DNA from: Marsupella aquatica
Lineage: Eukaryota; Marchantiophyta
Assembly (NCBI GenBank): GCA_973895155.1
Contig: OZ316898.1
Coordinates: 7,874,001-7,938,000 of the forward strand
Length of the DNA stretch: 64,000 nt
Direction of reading: 5' to 3'
The notes below the pieces were generated by a model. That model saw only the letters and a program-made list of their open reading frames with translations. It was not told the origin of the DNA and made no database searches. Shown here in pieces: positions 18,937-32,425 of the stretch. How positions within the stretch are numbered: position 1 is the first letter of the stretch; each line of letters begins with the position of its first letter. Both the position numbers and the translations under genes were made by a program.

Positions 18937-21408
18937 CTAGCTCTCGATTGTCTTGCGCTTGGCTTTAGATTTCTTGCTTTTTGGATGATTGGCGGCTCCA
19001 GCTTGGGGCCCTTCCTCTCGAGAAGGGCAGTCAACGGGAGCTTCAGGGTACCGCTTCACATCATCACAGTAAGAGTACCACAAGTACTGGCTCCTCACCC
19101 ATTTCATTGCTTTCTTCTGCTCAGCGTTGAGGCTCTGAAAGTCCGGCCCATCGAGTCTGTTAAGGGCTGCGGAGGAAGACGAAGCGCAGGGGGGAGCATC
19201 GTCGGTGACTGTATTCCACACACACCCTTCGAGCTTAAGATCCTTGAAGTAAGCATTGAACGGAGCCAGACTGTAGTCGACTGGGTACTTTCCTCCCTCC
19301 GTTGCCCACTGGGATCCGTCCCAGATGGTGGTGTAAAGCGATTGCGGCTTCGAGGGATACTGGAGCCCCAGTTCCGGTATCTTGACCATCTCTCGGACAG
19401 GGACATTGTCCACGAAGAATCTGCACTCACAATTCACGGACATCATGATAAGTGACTGGTTTGAGACAGCCCCCATTAGCGAAGAGCCACCAGAACTCAA
19501 AGCAATCCTCCAAGTCCGCATCGTCCAACCACCGCTCGCACTACGGTATGCCTACCGTCCTGGTGGAAGGTGGTCAAATGGATGTGACCGCTAAAAGCTG
19601 TGCGAAGATCTCGGTAATGATTTAAGTTAGTTAAAGTTCGGCTCAGCGCGGAGCTCGGCAGTGGGGTCTTGGAACTCGAGATAACGAACACTATTGCCGC
19701 TTGTAGGGAAGATGTCATCAAAATGTGAAAGCATTCCATATACGAAGTACACGCAGACATTTATAACCTCGAGCGCAACCATTCAACGTCTCAACGCCGA
19801 GCTCAACGTATACCCTTCTTTTCCGGATTCGTGTCGGAGTTTCTTGAGAGAAAGCAACCGAGCTTAACAGATCTCAATGACTCCCAGATTCTCAAATTCC
19901 GGCTGTGGCTACTGGTCCGCACTGGACAGTCTAATAAAGCGTTATGACTACTTTAACTGACAGTTATAAGTTGCTCCACACACACGAAGGGACATCCCAC
20001 ATGATCACGCACGAATTTTGATATGGAGAAAAGTGTACATGAGATGTCGACAGGGGAAAATACTTACACAGTATGGTATTGGTTCCAGAGAATGCTGTAG
20101 TTATGGTAGTCCTGTGTAGGATCGAACCACAGATGCAGACGCTCCTCCCGTCCAGTGTCGGTACTACCGTCGCCATAGATGTTTGTTTGGAGAACGTACG
20201 GCGAACCAGGACGAACTCCGAGAAATTCTAGGTCGAATTCATCGTGGTGATGCGGGTAGAGGTCCTGATTTGAAGTCTGCAAAATCACGATAAACCCACA
20301 GTTACTAATCGCACAGCAACTACTCATAGCCGAGGGTACTGTAGACTGATGCACCATGTAATCGTTGTGAAGGAGCATCGGTAACGGAGCAGGTACTGCA
20401 GCCCATTTTACACGGCGGAAACGTCTGTGGTCGGTGGTCCAGTACAATCTTACTAGGCAAATACCGAGAACGAGTGTCCCCGAGGCCCTGGATTACTTCA
20501 AGCTCCAATGCTCTTAAGAAACTTCCCAAATTGTATGAACTGGCAGAGGGAAAGAGCACTGCACTTCATATCAACATGGCCATGATCGAAATTAAAACTT
20601 AATCTTCCCAGTAGCTCAAAGACCGCCCGCGCAGAGTAGAGAGTTCTGCCCCATAAACAGCATGGCACGATGACAGGGCGCGCGGCAATTGCTGGTATAG
20701 ATTACTCTGCCGTCCATCTCGTGCCACTGTTGGAGTAGGAACAGCTTGATAACAAGCTTCACAACCATTCGCTAAATCACAAGAACTCCGTTAATTAAAG
20801 GCTTGAGATAAAAAGAACTCGACGACAACTTACGTAGAAAGCGGTGACTACGCCGGCAGAATAGTCGCCCGGGAGCTTGATGGCGGCGCTAAAGAAGCCA
20901 TGATACAGCCGGTCCTGCGAGACGAATCCACCGCCTGCACATCCCTCAAACAACAAGTGGGTTCGATTGAGCCAGTCAGTGTCTGCGAACGGCTGCAACG
21001 AACTTGCACCAGAGAAGCATGTTCTCTTGCCTGTGTTCAAAGATGACCATTCAGCTCCAACTACCAAGGAGAACAGTTCGCCACCAATATTGTAACAAAT
21101 ATCATAACAGCATCTTGAAACTGAAACCCCGCCGGCGGGATAGACGTTCATGCATGCTCGCTCCAGGGAATGTGATTCTCACCATTAGTGCTACTGTCAA
21201 GACTAAGCTCTACATGCTGGCCTTCATTGTCCACTTTCCGTGGCTGGCCCCATATTTCCCTGAATGCCTCATCATATCCCTTGCTCTCGAATCCGCCAAC
21301 CAAATCAACAACCAAATCCTTCGGCGAAAGCAGCTTGCTCTCCACTACTACCGCACAGCTGAAGAGCACCAGGAAGACCGTGGCGAGAAGTCTACTTGGA
21401 CGCGACAT
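18937..21408 (-). CDS. xyloglucan endotransglucosylase/hydrolase (GH16, group III-like)
   Basis: A secreted cell-wall enzyme that cuts and rejoins (or hydrolyses) xyloglucan chains. Four exons on the minus strand: 21408-21183, 20934-20834, 20276-20068 and 19420-18937. Splice sites are GT-AG and phases agree; the product is 339 residues. Residues 1 to about 24 form a signal peptide (LLATVFLVLFSCAVV). The GH16 active site is HDEFDLEF (120-127), with Glu122 as nucleophile and Glu126 as acid/base. The SNQD-Tyr stretch just before it resembles group III-A members (XTH31/32), several of which are hydrolases. The FFVDNVPVR and SLYTTIWDGSQWAT segments and the C-terminal XET domain with its Cys residues (WVRSQYLWYSYCDD) are present. 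It is longer than the usual 290 or so residues because of a Lys/Ser-rich tail (SKKSKAKRK). Substrate preference is not certain. Confidence 0.94.
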
Positions 21409-24400
21409 TGTTTTCCGTCTAGTCGAGTAGAGAATTCCTACGACCGACGCACCCGAAAATCAACCGAGCTCGATCACCAAAGGTTCCGTCAAACCCCTAG
21501 AGAGATTCCTCGACGTATTCCTTGTCTTCCACTCCTCCTCCGTCAAAATTACAATCGAATGAATACCGTCCTGCTCCAACCTTCGAAACAACTCAAAGTC
21601 GCCCCAGTCGCAGCTCTAGTCCAGCGTCACAGCCACATCAGAGAGCTCCAGTGCCAACCAAAGAGCTGCGTACGTGTATATTCAAAGACTCGTTGCCCAA
21701 GTCAGCACTGGAGAGATTGTCAGCACGGCCATGCCAGAAACAAAATTATATCATCGACAACTATAACTCCGAAGCCAAGTCGTCAGAGCCAAAACTTAGT
21801 CCCTCCGAATGAATCACTCCTCTGGCTCTCTCACCCGCCCACGATCCAATACATCAACCTTTCATAAACGACACCACCACTACCAATTAATTCACAGCCC
21901 GACCAGGAGTGTTTTCCACCACACTCCGAGAGCAGTAGGTACCATTCGCTGGCCTGGATATCTCAGCTAGGAACGACTACAAATCTTATTTTACAATATA
22001 ATCAATCACCTCGCCAGCATCACCGATATATTCTCCCAGTCCCACAGCTCTCGAGCGGCTCGAGAGAAGTCAGGGTTCCTTTCACTTTACTTCACAGCTG
22101 CTCACGCATTTAAGAATTGGGTAGTCAGGTATCGAGCGAGCTGGCTCAGCTGGGGCTCTGGGAATGACAGGGGTATGATTTGGACCAGGACCAAGTCATT
22201 TAATGAAGCTCGCTCTCTCTCTCTCTGGGTCTGTCTTCGTCCACAGCTCCAGACTGTCTTTGTTATATTAACTCTACACTCTGCTCTGCTTCGTACAAAA
22301 GCATAGACGACAGCTGCAGCTCGACTGTAGCTATGGCGACAGGAGGGAAAGGGAAAAAATTCAGGTAGGGCGGATATGGACCGACCGAAAAGGGAAGGGA
22401 AGGGAAGGGAAAGAAAGGAAGCGTCGATGGAACGGAACTTTTGGGGATGCAACAAATTCGTTTGTGCGAAATCCGAGAAAAACAAGCGCGATTTTCGGGT
22501 GTGCTCGAGATCTGTGCTTTCTCAGCAACTGCCAAGAATGAGAGTGGAGTACTGAAGGGACTAAGGGAGACGTATTTGTTTGATTGAGGTCTATCAACTG
22601 TCCAGATCTGAGATAGAAAGATACATCAATGGTGCACATTGGGGAAAAATATTGGGGAAAAATATTTGAGGGGGTTGATTAAGCAAACTTTTTCCAAAAT
22701 GGGGTCACCTAAGCACATCTCTCTCGTGAAGGGACTATCGTTGACTCAAAAATTATAGATTATTCAAAATTGAAACCTATTGTAATCTCATAGGGTATTA
22801 TGGCATACTTTAAGTAGGTTGTCACTAAAAATATTTGAATTTATTGTATTTTCAAACATGTCACAAGTTTTGTATATGGTCATTTGGTGAACTTGTGATC
22901 CATATACAAAACTATTTTATATTTATAAATAAATAAAAATTGTGATAATCTAGTTTATTAGAACATCTTTAGTGACAAAGTAGTTAGAAATTGTTATGAC
23001 ATACTAGCCATATGCCAGTGCTTTGCCCTGTGCAAGGAGGGTCGGCCCATAGTGAGTCGGACAAGGGCATTCAGTATGGGGCAGTGGGAAGCACATATCT
23101 GTCAAGGGTGCACATTTTTTCCATCAATGATCAGGGAAAACAGCTAATCGAATCCAATGGTTGTGGATCTTACCCGCCCAGGAACTTCTTTGTATTGAAA
23201 CTAAGGAAGGAAAAAGGCGGGATCCCTTATTATAGTTGTAGGTAAGAGCATCCCCACTGGTTTGGTGGGCCAACTTTGCCAAAGGGGAAAATGAAGCGGC
23301 CATTTGGAGGCGTGCATCGTGATATTGTTTGGGTGATAAGTGTTGCACCGGCGCCTTGTAAACAAAGCTCTGGCTTTGAATGCACAGATGTTGATGCTAG
23401 CGCCAATTTCATAAAAGTGAGGGTATGCGGCATGAGGCCTGGGATGTGAACTGGTGGCATGAGCTGCATTAGACTTATCCACAAAGGTCATAATTAATTT
23501 ACTACAATATATTTTTACAAAAAAATACTCAAAAAATCCTATTCATGAACTTGTTTAACCAAGCATGACAGGTGACTGGTTCTTGACAAAAGTGGCATGG
23601 CATTACAAAGGCACCATCATAGGAGAGATTTGCATGAACACATTTTTGGAAACCAAATTGATGTAAAAGTGTTTTTCATAACAAGCACCAACACATACTA
23701 AACTCATGAGTTTACAAATAGGTATATTAACTAAGAAAGTTTGAGACTATTCTGAAAGCATTTGCTCTATTCATGATAAGCACTTCGACATCAGATATTG
23801 TGAATCAACTGAAAACAGACTCTTTGCGTTTGTGGAGGACACCTTGAGTGGCTTGGGGACAAGGTTGACCACTTTTGAGAATGATGTTACTTTTTTGTGA
23901 AGGATGCCCTTAGTAGTTTGAGCCTCAACAAAGGATGCTTCTTTGTTGTTGTTTCGTTGCTGTAGAATTTATGCAGGACTTCGTTCTGTAATAAAGGAAG
24001 CCCCAAATTATGTTGCACCATGACAGCACTAAACTTTGTTCTCACAAAGATTGAGATAAGGCAAAAACTTGCATGTGAGCACCGACAGATGATGTTGCAG
24101 AACACTTGTTCCAAATTCATTCAGTAAGAAGATCTCAAAATGTAGGTAGCAAAGTAAAACATCTCAGCCCTAATGGGTATGAGATGACAAAATTATGGCT
24201 AAAAAACTGGTTTGATGCATCTTGAAATGCTAACATACTTCAGTAGCATAGAAACAACATCATGAAAATGCCAAGAGAACAACTAATTAACTTGAAGTTC
24301 CGTTGGTTTAAAGTACACACTGTCACCGCTAATTATCAACAATTTGACCTCATTTGTTGATTTGAGAAATCCAGATCAATACAGATTAAGGGAATTTTAA

Positions 24401-25974
24401 TCATACTTGGATCAAGCTGCTACTGTAGCTAGTATAGATTTTGTATCAAGTGTATTTAAGTCCCATCCTTCACATCAAAGAAAAACTAGTCATCCTCTTA
24501 GGCTCTCATCATGTCTTCCCAAATGTCACTACCAAACTCTACATTGAACGCATGCCTATTGAATTCTTCACTTCATTGATTTTGCCTTTCAATGCCTTTA
24601 CTGAAGACCTTTCAAGACCTTCACCTTCACTTTGAACCAACTCATTTAAAGTAGAGCATGCTACGTAAGGAGGTTTTCTTCCTGGAAGCAAATGTAAAAT
24701 CATACTACATAAATTGTTTTGATGCCACAGGCAGGTGTGTGGTCATTTGCTGCGCAATATTTTGGTCTCACATGGGGGATATCTCAGTTATGCAACTGCA
24801 GCTGTATACTGTGCACAACTTACAACTAAATATGCAAGTGCCATGGCTGTGAGTGAACCACAAGGCACATGCTGGTATGTAGTTGGCCTCCACTTTCCTC
24901 CCTTTGACTGCGCAGATGCCCAACTGTCATGATTTTAGCTGTGTCATTTGCCTCCTCTACACCAAACCCATCTTCCTTAGTTTACAAGTTTTTGTTCCCT
25001 GCTTGAGTGGCCAATTTTCTTCTTTTATCTGTTTTCATTTACCAGTTTGGATGCCGATTGTTCTTGTTTTACAGGTATCATTCACCAGTGGAATAATGCA
25101 TCTTGAATGTCATCTCAATGTTGGGATGGACTATTGGCATATTATCTAAAAAGACTTGAATACCATGATCTTTTACAGTAGCCTTTAAAATGGTCGCTTG
25201 GCAATTTGTAATCTGTTACAATTAGTTTGCCAATGGTAAGTACCTGCTCATGCCCACATTATGTAGGGTGTAAGCGAGGGTGTAAGTCACATAAGTGAAA
25301 CATCATTCCCATTCCCAAAAGCGATGATTTGCTGCTCCTGCCCAATCTGCTCAGGGAGTGGGGTTATTTTTCAAGTGGGCCTGCCTGGAGGCAAAAATTT
25401 CTTTTGTTTTATGGTTTTCTCATGCCGGGCCCATTTGCCGAGTTCTCCTGTTATACAGCTTCCTTCGCCTGCCCGATTCCCACTTCTCTCAGCTTCACCA
25501 CTTTCGTTTCCGCAGCCCGGAACTACCGAGCCCGAACACCAGTGAGGCAGTGACACCCAACGGGCTGTACCTACTACTGGGTATCCAGAAGGGCAGGCTG
25601 TAATGTACGTACGGTCTGGCTCGACGGTCAGGCCCAGTCAAAACGCCCAACTCTTGGAATAATAAAATTAGGCGGCTACAGTTGCAAATCTTTCCGATGC
25701 GAGGACCGACAAAAAAGGTTGAACCAAAAAAGGTGTTCGATAAGAGCGACGTCTTTTGACGTGGACGGTAAAGAGACGAGGTTGTGGGGTTTTCTCGGAG
25801 GTGGGTTCCATGTGCTTGACAAGACTTGGAAAAGATATGCTTTTCTTTTTGTCTTGCCCTTCTGTCATTAGCCCTCGTGCACAAAGCTGGGTGCCCGGCA
25901 TCTGTAGTCTAATTCTCGATCCAAGTTTCATGACCAAGTCCATTGTGAAACCATAGACCCTAACAGCCTAACAG
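21409..25974. other. gene-poor region upstream of XTH
   Basis: The first kilobase should hold the XTH promoter. It contains a (TC)n run near 22210 and a GGGAA-type purine run at about 22385-22416. From 22600 on the sequence is AT-rich and fragmented. Short frames at 23012-23245 and 25324-25603 have no recognisable domain. I see no RNA gene or intact element. Confidence 0.5.
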
Positions 25975-27762
25975 GGTGTCTCACACGTTGGCAATTTAGG
26001 GAGACGAGTCCCTCCATTGTCATTCAATGCACCTCGATTCTCCCCCATAGTCCACCCGAATACTCTCCATTTTTGTGTCTCACTTTAGTTTCAGGCCAAC
26101 CCCATTTTTGGGTCCCGGTTCAATTTTGAGGAGGACACAAATTTTTGAGGAGTTCTAATGTTTGATAGTTTTAACTTATTCACAAATAATGTAAAACTAT
26201 AATATCAATTTTAAAAATATCAATATATTTGTTAATATAAAATATTAAATAATTATAAAATATTAAATGGTAATGAGCATGGAGAATTGATGCACAGAAG
26301 TAGTGTGTGACCTAGTAGTATTGGAGGTCAGTTGAGACTATGATGTGGCATGTTCAAGGCACACGATAGGCAACTTTTCTTTTCTTTGATTGAGGGCATG
26401 GAAAGGAATGAGGGGGCGGGGGTGTCTAATCGTATTTGAAAATGGAAATGGTAAATGAGATATATATGGGGGTTTCAAGTAATTTGGAGATAGCAAAAAT
26501 AATACCTATTTTGTTAATTTCTTGTACCTGCCCATTGTTGTGAGGTGCCAATCATGTTCCTGGTGGGGTAGTTGCTTTCAGTTTTAGGAAGAATCCAACA
26601 AAAGAGGTTAGCGTGAGAAGCCAACAAAAGAGATTAGAAGTCAAAAGGCAAACAATATTAGAGGTGGTGTTCACAGGAGAAGACAGGCCTTGTGCAACAA
26701 GCTGAGAAACCAGTAAGACAAAAGAAAGCTCCTTGAAAAAGGCACAAAAACCAACCCAGCAGAAGGCCCCTATGAAGCTAGTCCAAAAGTGTGTGGTAGA
26801 GAAGACAACAGGGCCAGGATTGAGAAGTGTGCTCCAATAGACAGGTTTTTTAAAGTTTGCAAGGAATTGGTGCAATCATGGGTCTTAATTGGTTGAGTGT
26901 CTTGACAAATGTGTCAAGCACAGCACCTTTGGTAGACTTGTTTTCCAGGGTAGCCAACTTAGACTATTTCCAACCTTGTATGGTAGACTGCCATTGGCTT
27001 CTAGGTTTTCTATTGATTTGAAAAAAAAATTCATGAATAAAGTTTTGCTTCTTATACAATAAGATGTGTGCTTACCATGAATGATTTAGGAGATAAATGG
27101 TTTTTTATGTGATCATGTCACTCTCCTCAACTTTTCTGTTGCTGCTATATGGAGCATCCTTGGACCTTCATATCCCCAAGTCCAATTTGTTTGGACATTA
27201 TTTTAATTTTTATGCCTGGCTTTGATTGGTGTCTCCTTTGTTATTTTTTCTATCCCCAAAATTACTTGAACCCGTCATATATATTTCATTTACCATTTCC
27301 ATTTTCAAATACAATTAGACACCCCGCCCCTCTAACTTTCATTCCTTTCCATGCCCTCAATCAAAGAAAAGAAAACTTGTCTGTCATGTGCCTTGAACAC
27401 ACCACCTCATAGTCTCAACTGACCTCCAATACCACTAGGTCACACACTACTCCCGTCAATTCTCCATACTCATTACCATTTAATATTTTATAATTATTTA
27501 ATATTTTATCTTAAAAAATATATTGATATTTTAAAAATTGATATTATAGTTTTATGTCATTTTGAATAAGTTAAAAACGTCAAGCATTAGAACTCCTCAA
27601 AAATCTGTGCCCTCCTCAAAACTGAACCGGGATCCAAAAATGGGGCTGGCCTGAAACTGCAGTGAGACACAAAAATGGAGAGAGTATCCCGGTGGGCTCT
27701 GGGAGAAAATAGAGGTGCATTGAATGACAATGCAGGGACTTGTCTCCCTGAATCAAGACACC
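25975..27762. mobile_element. foldback element 1, arms about 525 bp
   Basis: The left arm (about 25975-26503) is repeated in inverted orientation as the right arm (about 27241-27762). Matching landmarks include GGTGTCT at the outer ends, AGGGAGACGAGTCCCT, ATTCAATGCACCTC, the AT-rich run AATATTAAATAATTATAAAATATT, and GATTGAGGGCATGGAAAGGAATG. The central 740 or so bases have no convincing gene. It is a non-autonomous inverted-repeat element of unknown superfamily. The outer end shares its GAGACGAGTCCCT motif with foldback element 2, and the two overlap at 27754-27762. Confidence 0.88.
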
Positions 27763-29167
27763 ATTCAAAGAGACGAGTCCCTGGAACAGTATTAACTGTA
27801 CCTCGGGACTCCCCCAAAGCCTCCCGGAAGGAGATCCCTGAGTTTTCCCCTTTTTGCACCCGTCAGTTTTCAGGCCATGACCACAATGGCTGCCCCTGGC
27901 TCCCTCTCAATTAGAGACTTAGTTTCATTCAACTTTCTTATCCCCATTTGTGTAGTGCCTTTTTCCCTTACATCTCTTTGTGGGAGTGTTAGTTTAAATT
28001 TCTTGGACTCCCTGGAGACAATCTTTTGACAGAGCTGACATTTTATTTAAATTTCTTGGACTCCATGGAGGGTTCTCAGGTATTGTCCCGGGTTTGAAAA
28101 CAAAACAAAATTGACAGTAGCTGACATTATTTAAATTTCTTGGACTCCATGGAGGGTTCCCGGGTATTGTCCCGGTTTTGAAAGAAAACAAAACTTGAAC
28201 TCCATGGAGGCAATCGTTTGACAGTAGCTGACATATTTTGACCCGCTTTGCAAAGTCCGGCCCCAGTCTAGTTTTAGTCATTGATTTATGAGGGGTTGAT
28301 TACTAAGTGGAAAATCACCTGAGCTCAAACTCTTGCCACTAAATTCTTCCTCAGTTCAATTTTGTACTCCACGCCTTCCAGACAGCCCCTTTAAGTTAGT
28401 GTATTGAGAAGATTTCAAATTTTACAAGAGGGAATTGCTGAAGTAGATGTTTTGTTTTCAAAACACTAAAGTTACAAAGTTAGGTACAATTATGAGCTAG
28501 GCATGAATGCAGTGGTTACCCATCTGGAAGGCGTGGAATACAATGATGAACTGAGGAAGAATTTAGTGGCAAGAGTTTGAGCTCAGGTGATTTTCCACTG
28601 AATAATCAACCACTCATAAATCAATGACAAACTAGACTGGGGCCGGACTTTGCAAAACGGGTCAAAATATGTCAGCTATTGTCAAACTATTGCCTCCATG
28701 GAGTTCAAGTTTTTTGGTTTTTTTTCAAATCCGGGACAATACCCGAGAACCCTCCATGGAGTCCAAGAAATTTAAATAAAATGTCAACTACTGTCAATTT
28801 TATTTTTTTCTCAAAACTGAGACAATACCCGAAAACTCTCCATGGAGTCCAAGAAATTTAAATAAAATGTCAGCTACTGTCAAAAGATTGCCTCCATGGA
28901 GTCCAAGAAATTTAAACTAACACTCACACAAAGAGATGCAAAGGAAAAAGGCACTACACAAGTGAGGATAAGGAGGATAAGAAAGTTGAATGAAGTTAAG
29001 TCTAAATTGAGAGGGAGCCAGGTGCAGCGAATGTGATCATGGCCTGAAAACTAAAGAGATGGGTGCAAAAAGGGGGAAACTCAGTGTGCTTCTTCCGGTA
29101 GGCTGTGGGAGAGTCTCGAGGTACAGTTAATGCTCTTCCAGGGACTCGTCTCTTTGAATGTGTCTTG
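27754..29167. mobile_element. foldback element 2, arms about 635 bp
   Basis: The left arm (27754 to about 28388) and right arm (about 28529-29167) are inverted copies, with a loop of only about 140 bases. Terminal sequences read CAAGACACCATTCAAAGAG on the left, with the inverted match on the right ending TGTCTTG. Each arm contains two to three copies of a segment around TTGGACTCCATGGAGG separated by 53-84 bases. No protein gene is present. A transcript across it would form a hairpin hundreds of base pairs long. Confidence 0.92.
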
Positions 29168-32139
29168 GGTAAGAGATTTTTTTATAAATATTTGGACTAC
29201 TAAATGTTTGTGCATGGAGATGGGAATGGAGAGTCTGGATACTGTCGAACCGTTCTTGATCATATGCGTGCGTATTTGGGCTATGGCTCCCAATAATTGT
29301 TTCTAAATTTACAGAAAATCATGAAAATATGCTACAATGATAAATCAATGTATCGGCCACTTATCTAAGGAATGATCTATTGTAGATGTATTCTCTTTCC
29401 AGACTTTATTAATAAATTGGGTATAATTACGGAACTCAACTCCAGTCGGGGCTTCAATTTTTGTCACAAGCCTGAAATGTTTTTAGACTTAATTAATAAA
29501 TAAAATTTCCATAATTATAGAACACAAGGAGTTAAAAATAATAGTACAATATTGCAGGGTCTCATGTTTTGTAGCTTGACTTAATTGGTTTGACTTAATA
29601 GTCAGATTGGCTATAATTGTGTTAAATTGTGTATCCCCACTACAATTTATGTAAAGCCTTTCATGATTTTTCTTTTTGTATATTTGAGTGTATTAATTTT
29701 CTATAATGCACCTTCTTTTTTTTAATAGAGGATTATATAAAATACCATAAATCTAATAAAAATAAAAATTAAATATAATTTAATCATACATAAAAAACAA
29801 TTAAATTTAATCAAGATCTCAAGATGATAATCAAATCTTATATGGTGATATGAATAAAATATCTATGAATAAAATTTAATATAATTAAAAAAGATATATT
29901 TTTGATCAATTTCATAGCAATCATTTCTGAGATGACCTAATAATCTTAATTTTCTATTTTAAGGATTTATTTATTTTTATTTGTTATGAAAAAATTATTC
30001 AAGTTTTTACATACATTATTGTCCTAATTATATGCATTATTAAAATAATACCCTCATCATTTTTAGTGTATTATATCACACAATGCACTCTAACCAGAAT
30101 ATTATCCTATTCATAATGCACGCATTAATTGGCCTGGCAGAACTGCAGAGAAAACTTTGGAGTACCATGTTAATAAGCGGGGCAAAGGCCAAACGATCGA
30201 GATTCGAAGGGATCCATCCTGCCCGTACCTGTCAGGAACATTAATTATTATTCAATAGCAGAATTATCTCAAATTCTCAACTGAGGATGAAAGTAATCAT
30301 AAATTGCTCTTGCGGCGGGCAGTGCAGACGGGCAGGTGGAAACAGGGCTCGAGCCTAGATGGAATCCAGTACGATTTTCTATTTTTTCTTCGTGGTACAA
30401 CATACTACAATTATTTTTATAATAATGAAATGACATGATACCTTTGACTGCCCCTCTGTGGCATACTGGCATGTGCGCGAAGGGTAGTGGTCATTAGGTC
30501 AGGGCAAAAACGAATTAGGTCCACAAATGGGTGTTGGCATATTATTATGATTTCGGGAAATGGGAAGTAAACTAAGTTCGATACGGTCCGTATTCAAACA
30601 TATTTCATTTTTTGTCTCTGAGATATTGAAAACTTTCATGAGATAAAATGCACCCGAAAAAGGCGTTCAGTTGAAATTGGTCACCAAATATGTTCTAGCT
30701 AAATATAAGCGAAATACACTCAACAAAAGCTAGAAAAATCTTTTTGATTGGTAAAACTGAAATGGGCACCTAAAAATTACTTTTTGAGAACCCCCAACCA
30801 TATACTACTCTACACACTCTCTCCCCTAGATTTAAGGATAACCATGAAATTGAAAAATCAAAGACAAACCACTGGCTAATATTTTAGTGGGTGAAATCTG
30901 GCAAATTTCCACACTTCCATTCTCCTATAATACACAGTTGTGCCACTTTTTGAAGTGGTCCTCATTCAAAATTTACAATTTTCCATGCCAAGTGAAAGAA
31001 ATTAAATATACAAAGCAAAGCTAAGAGAACAAATAAAAATAAAGCCATTGCAAAATATGAAGGGAGCAAAATCTTTCTTGATATTCCTCATCACTTTAGC
31101 AAGTAGAGTAATTCTGTTTGATGTCATCTTTGTACTTGCAAATACACTCTTTATCTAATCCTTTAGTGGCCATTGTCTTACTATAGTTGTATTGACCCTG
31201 CCCTTTACACCTCGTGTGCATGCAATGCAAGGAGAGTGTATACACCTATTCCCCTGGGGATTCATATAAAATCATTTTATAAAAACAAATATACTTGGCA
31301 AAATTCAATATATATTTGAATGAGATAACAAGGGATTGGGGGCCAAACTACTCTTGGCTGGGGTGGCAGGGTTTAGGGATACATATATAAATGGACAACC
31401 ACATTTGACAACATCAAAAACTATAATAAGGCGTTGTGCCTTTTTTTGCCGTGGTCGTCATTTGAATTTACAGGGCTTGTTTTGGGTGAAAGAAATTCAA
31501 TACAAAAAAAAGCAATAGCGACCAAAAATGGCCCTCACACCAGCTCTTGAGGTCAACTGCCGTCTGATCGCGGCTACAGCACCGAGCCGAGGCAAGTAAA
31601 ATGTCGTGCAGCCAGCCTCTACAATGACTGGGTGACCACCCTGCCGCCTTGCCCCGCGCACTGACCATTGACTGCCGCACGCTTGCAGTCAACCTCCCAC
31701 CACCCTCCTTCCCCACCCTGATGACCCGGGCCGGCCCTGCCTCACCCCACTCCCTCCCTCTTCCCTTTTCCCCTACCCGACTCTTTTTAACAACATCTTT
31801 TTACTTGACATCTTTGTTGAACAATGACGTCATTCACAATCACCATACAACCATGACTCATTCCATGTACACGTAGTCGACACAATCTCTACGTGGTTCA
31901 CCTCTTCAATAAGGCTACGTCCACACAAACACTCAAGCTTTATTTCAAGAGTAGACGAACACACATGCTCTCCCTCTTCCTCAAGTTGCTCTGTTACAAT
32001 GAGTAAACACCACACACCAGCGGCTTACACTAGCCCTGGTATATACAAGGTCACATGCGACTAACCTAACCTCAGCTAAGACCTTAACTATGGTTAGCCT
32101 AAGTACCGTAACCTTTGAGTCACAAGACTAAGAGCAATC
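29168..32139. other. AT-rich intergenic region
   Basis: Very AT-rich between 29400 and 30120, with long A/T runs. No frame with protein-like features, no RNA gene and no recognisable transposon. From 31640 the sequence becomes C-rich on the plus strand (Pro/Ser-coding by chance). Confidence 0.5.
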
Positions 32140-32425
32140 CTTAACTATCTTTTTAACAACATCATTTTACTTGACTTCGTTTTCCTTGACAACCTCTTTC
32201 ACATAACAACTTCTTTGGTGACACAACATCTTTGTTTGAATGATATTGTTTACATAACGACTTCTTTGGCGACACAACTTCTTTTTTTAATGACATCTTT
32301 TACATAACAACATCATCGGCAACACAACCCCGGACATGACCTCTATTTTCTCAACGACATCTTGGCTGACACGACATCTTTTTTCTCAACAAAATATTGG
32401 CCGACACAACATCTTTTGTGCAACG
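32140..32425. repeat. degenerate tandem repeat (AACATCTTT type)
   Basis: About a dozen imperfect units of roughly 20-25 bases, built around GACACAACATCTTT and ACATAACAACTTCTTTGG, follow one another. Two related units occur further left at about 31787-31815. The spacing is irregular, so this looks like an old array worn by substitutions and small indels. Confidence 0.75.

Noticed and set aside
21004-21867. Plus-strand frame of 287 codons
   Set aside because: It runs antisense across exon 1, intron 1 and the upstream region of the XTH gene and has biased Arg/Ser/Pro composition; it is a shadow frame.
25324-25884. Overlapping frames on both strands near 25.4 kb
   Set aside because: Many frames are open at once in GC-richer DNA, and none has motifs or splice context.
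31649-31876. Pro-rich plus-strand frame
   Set aside because: Low-complexity C-rich DNA gives Pro/Ser codons by chance; no start context or domain.
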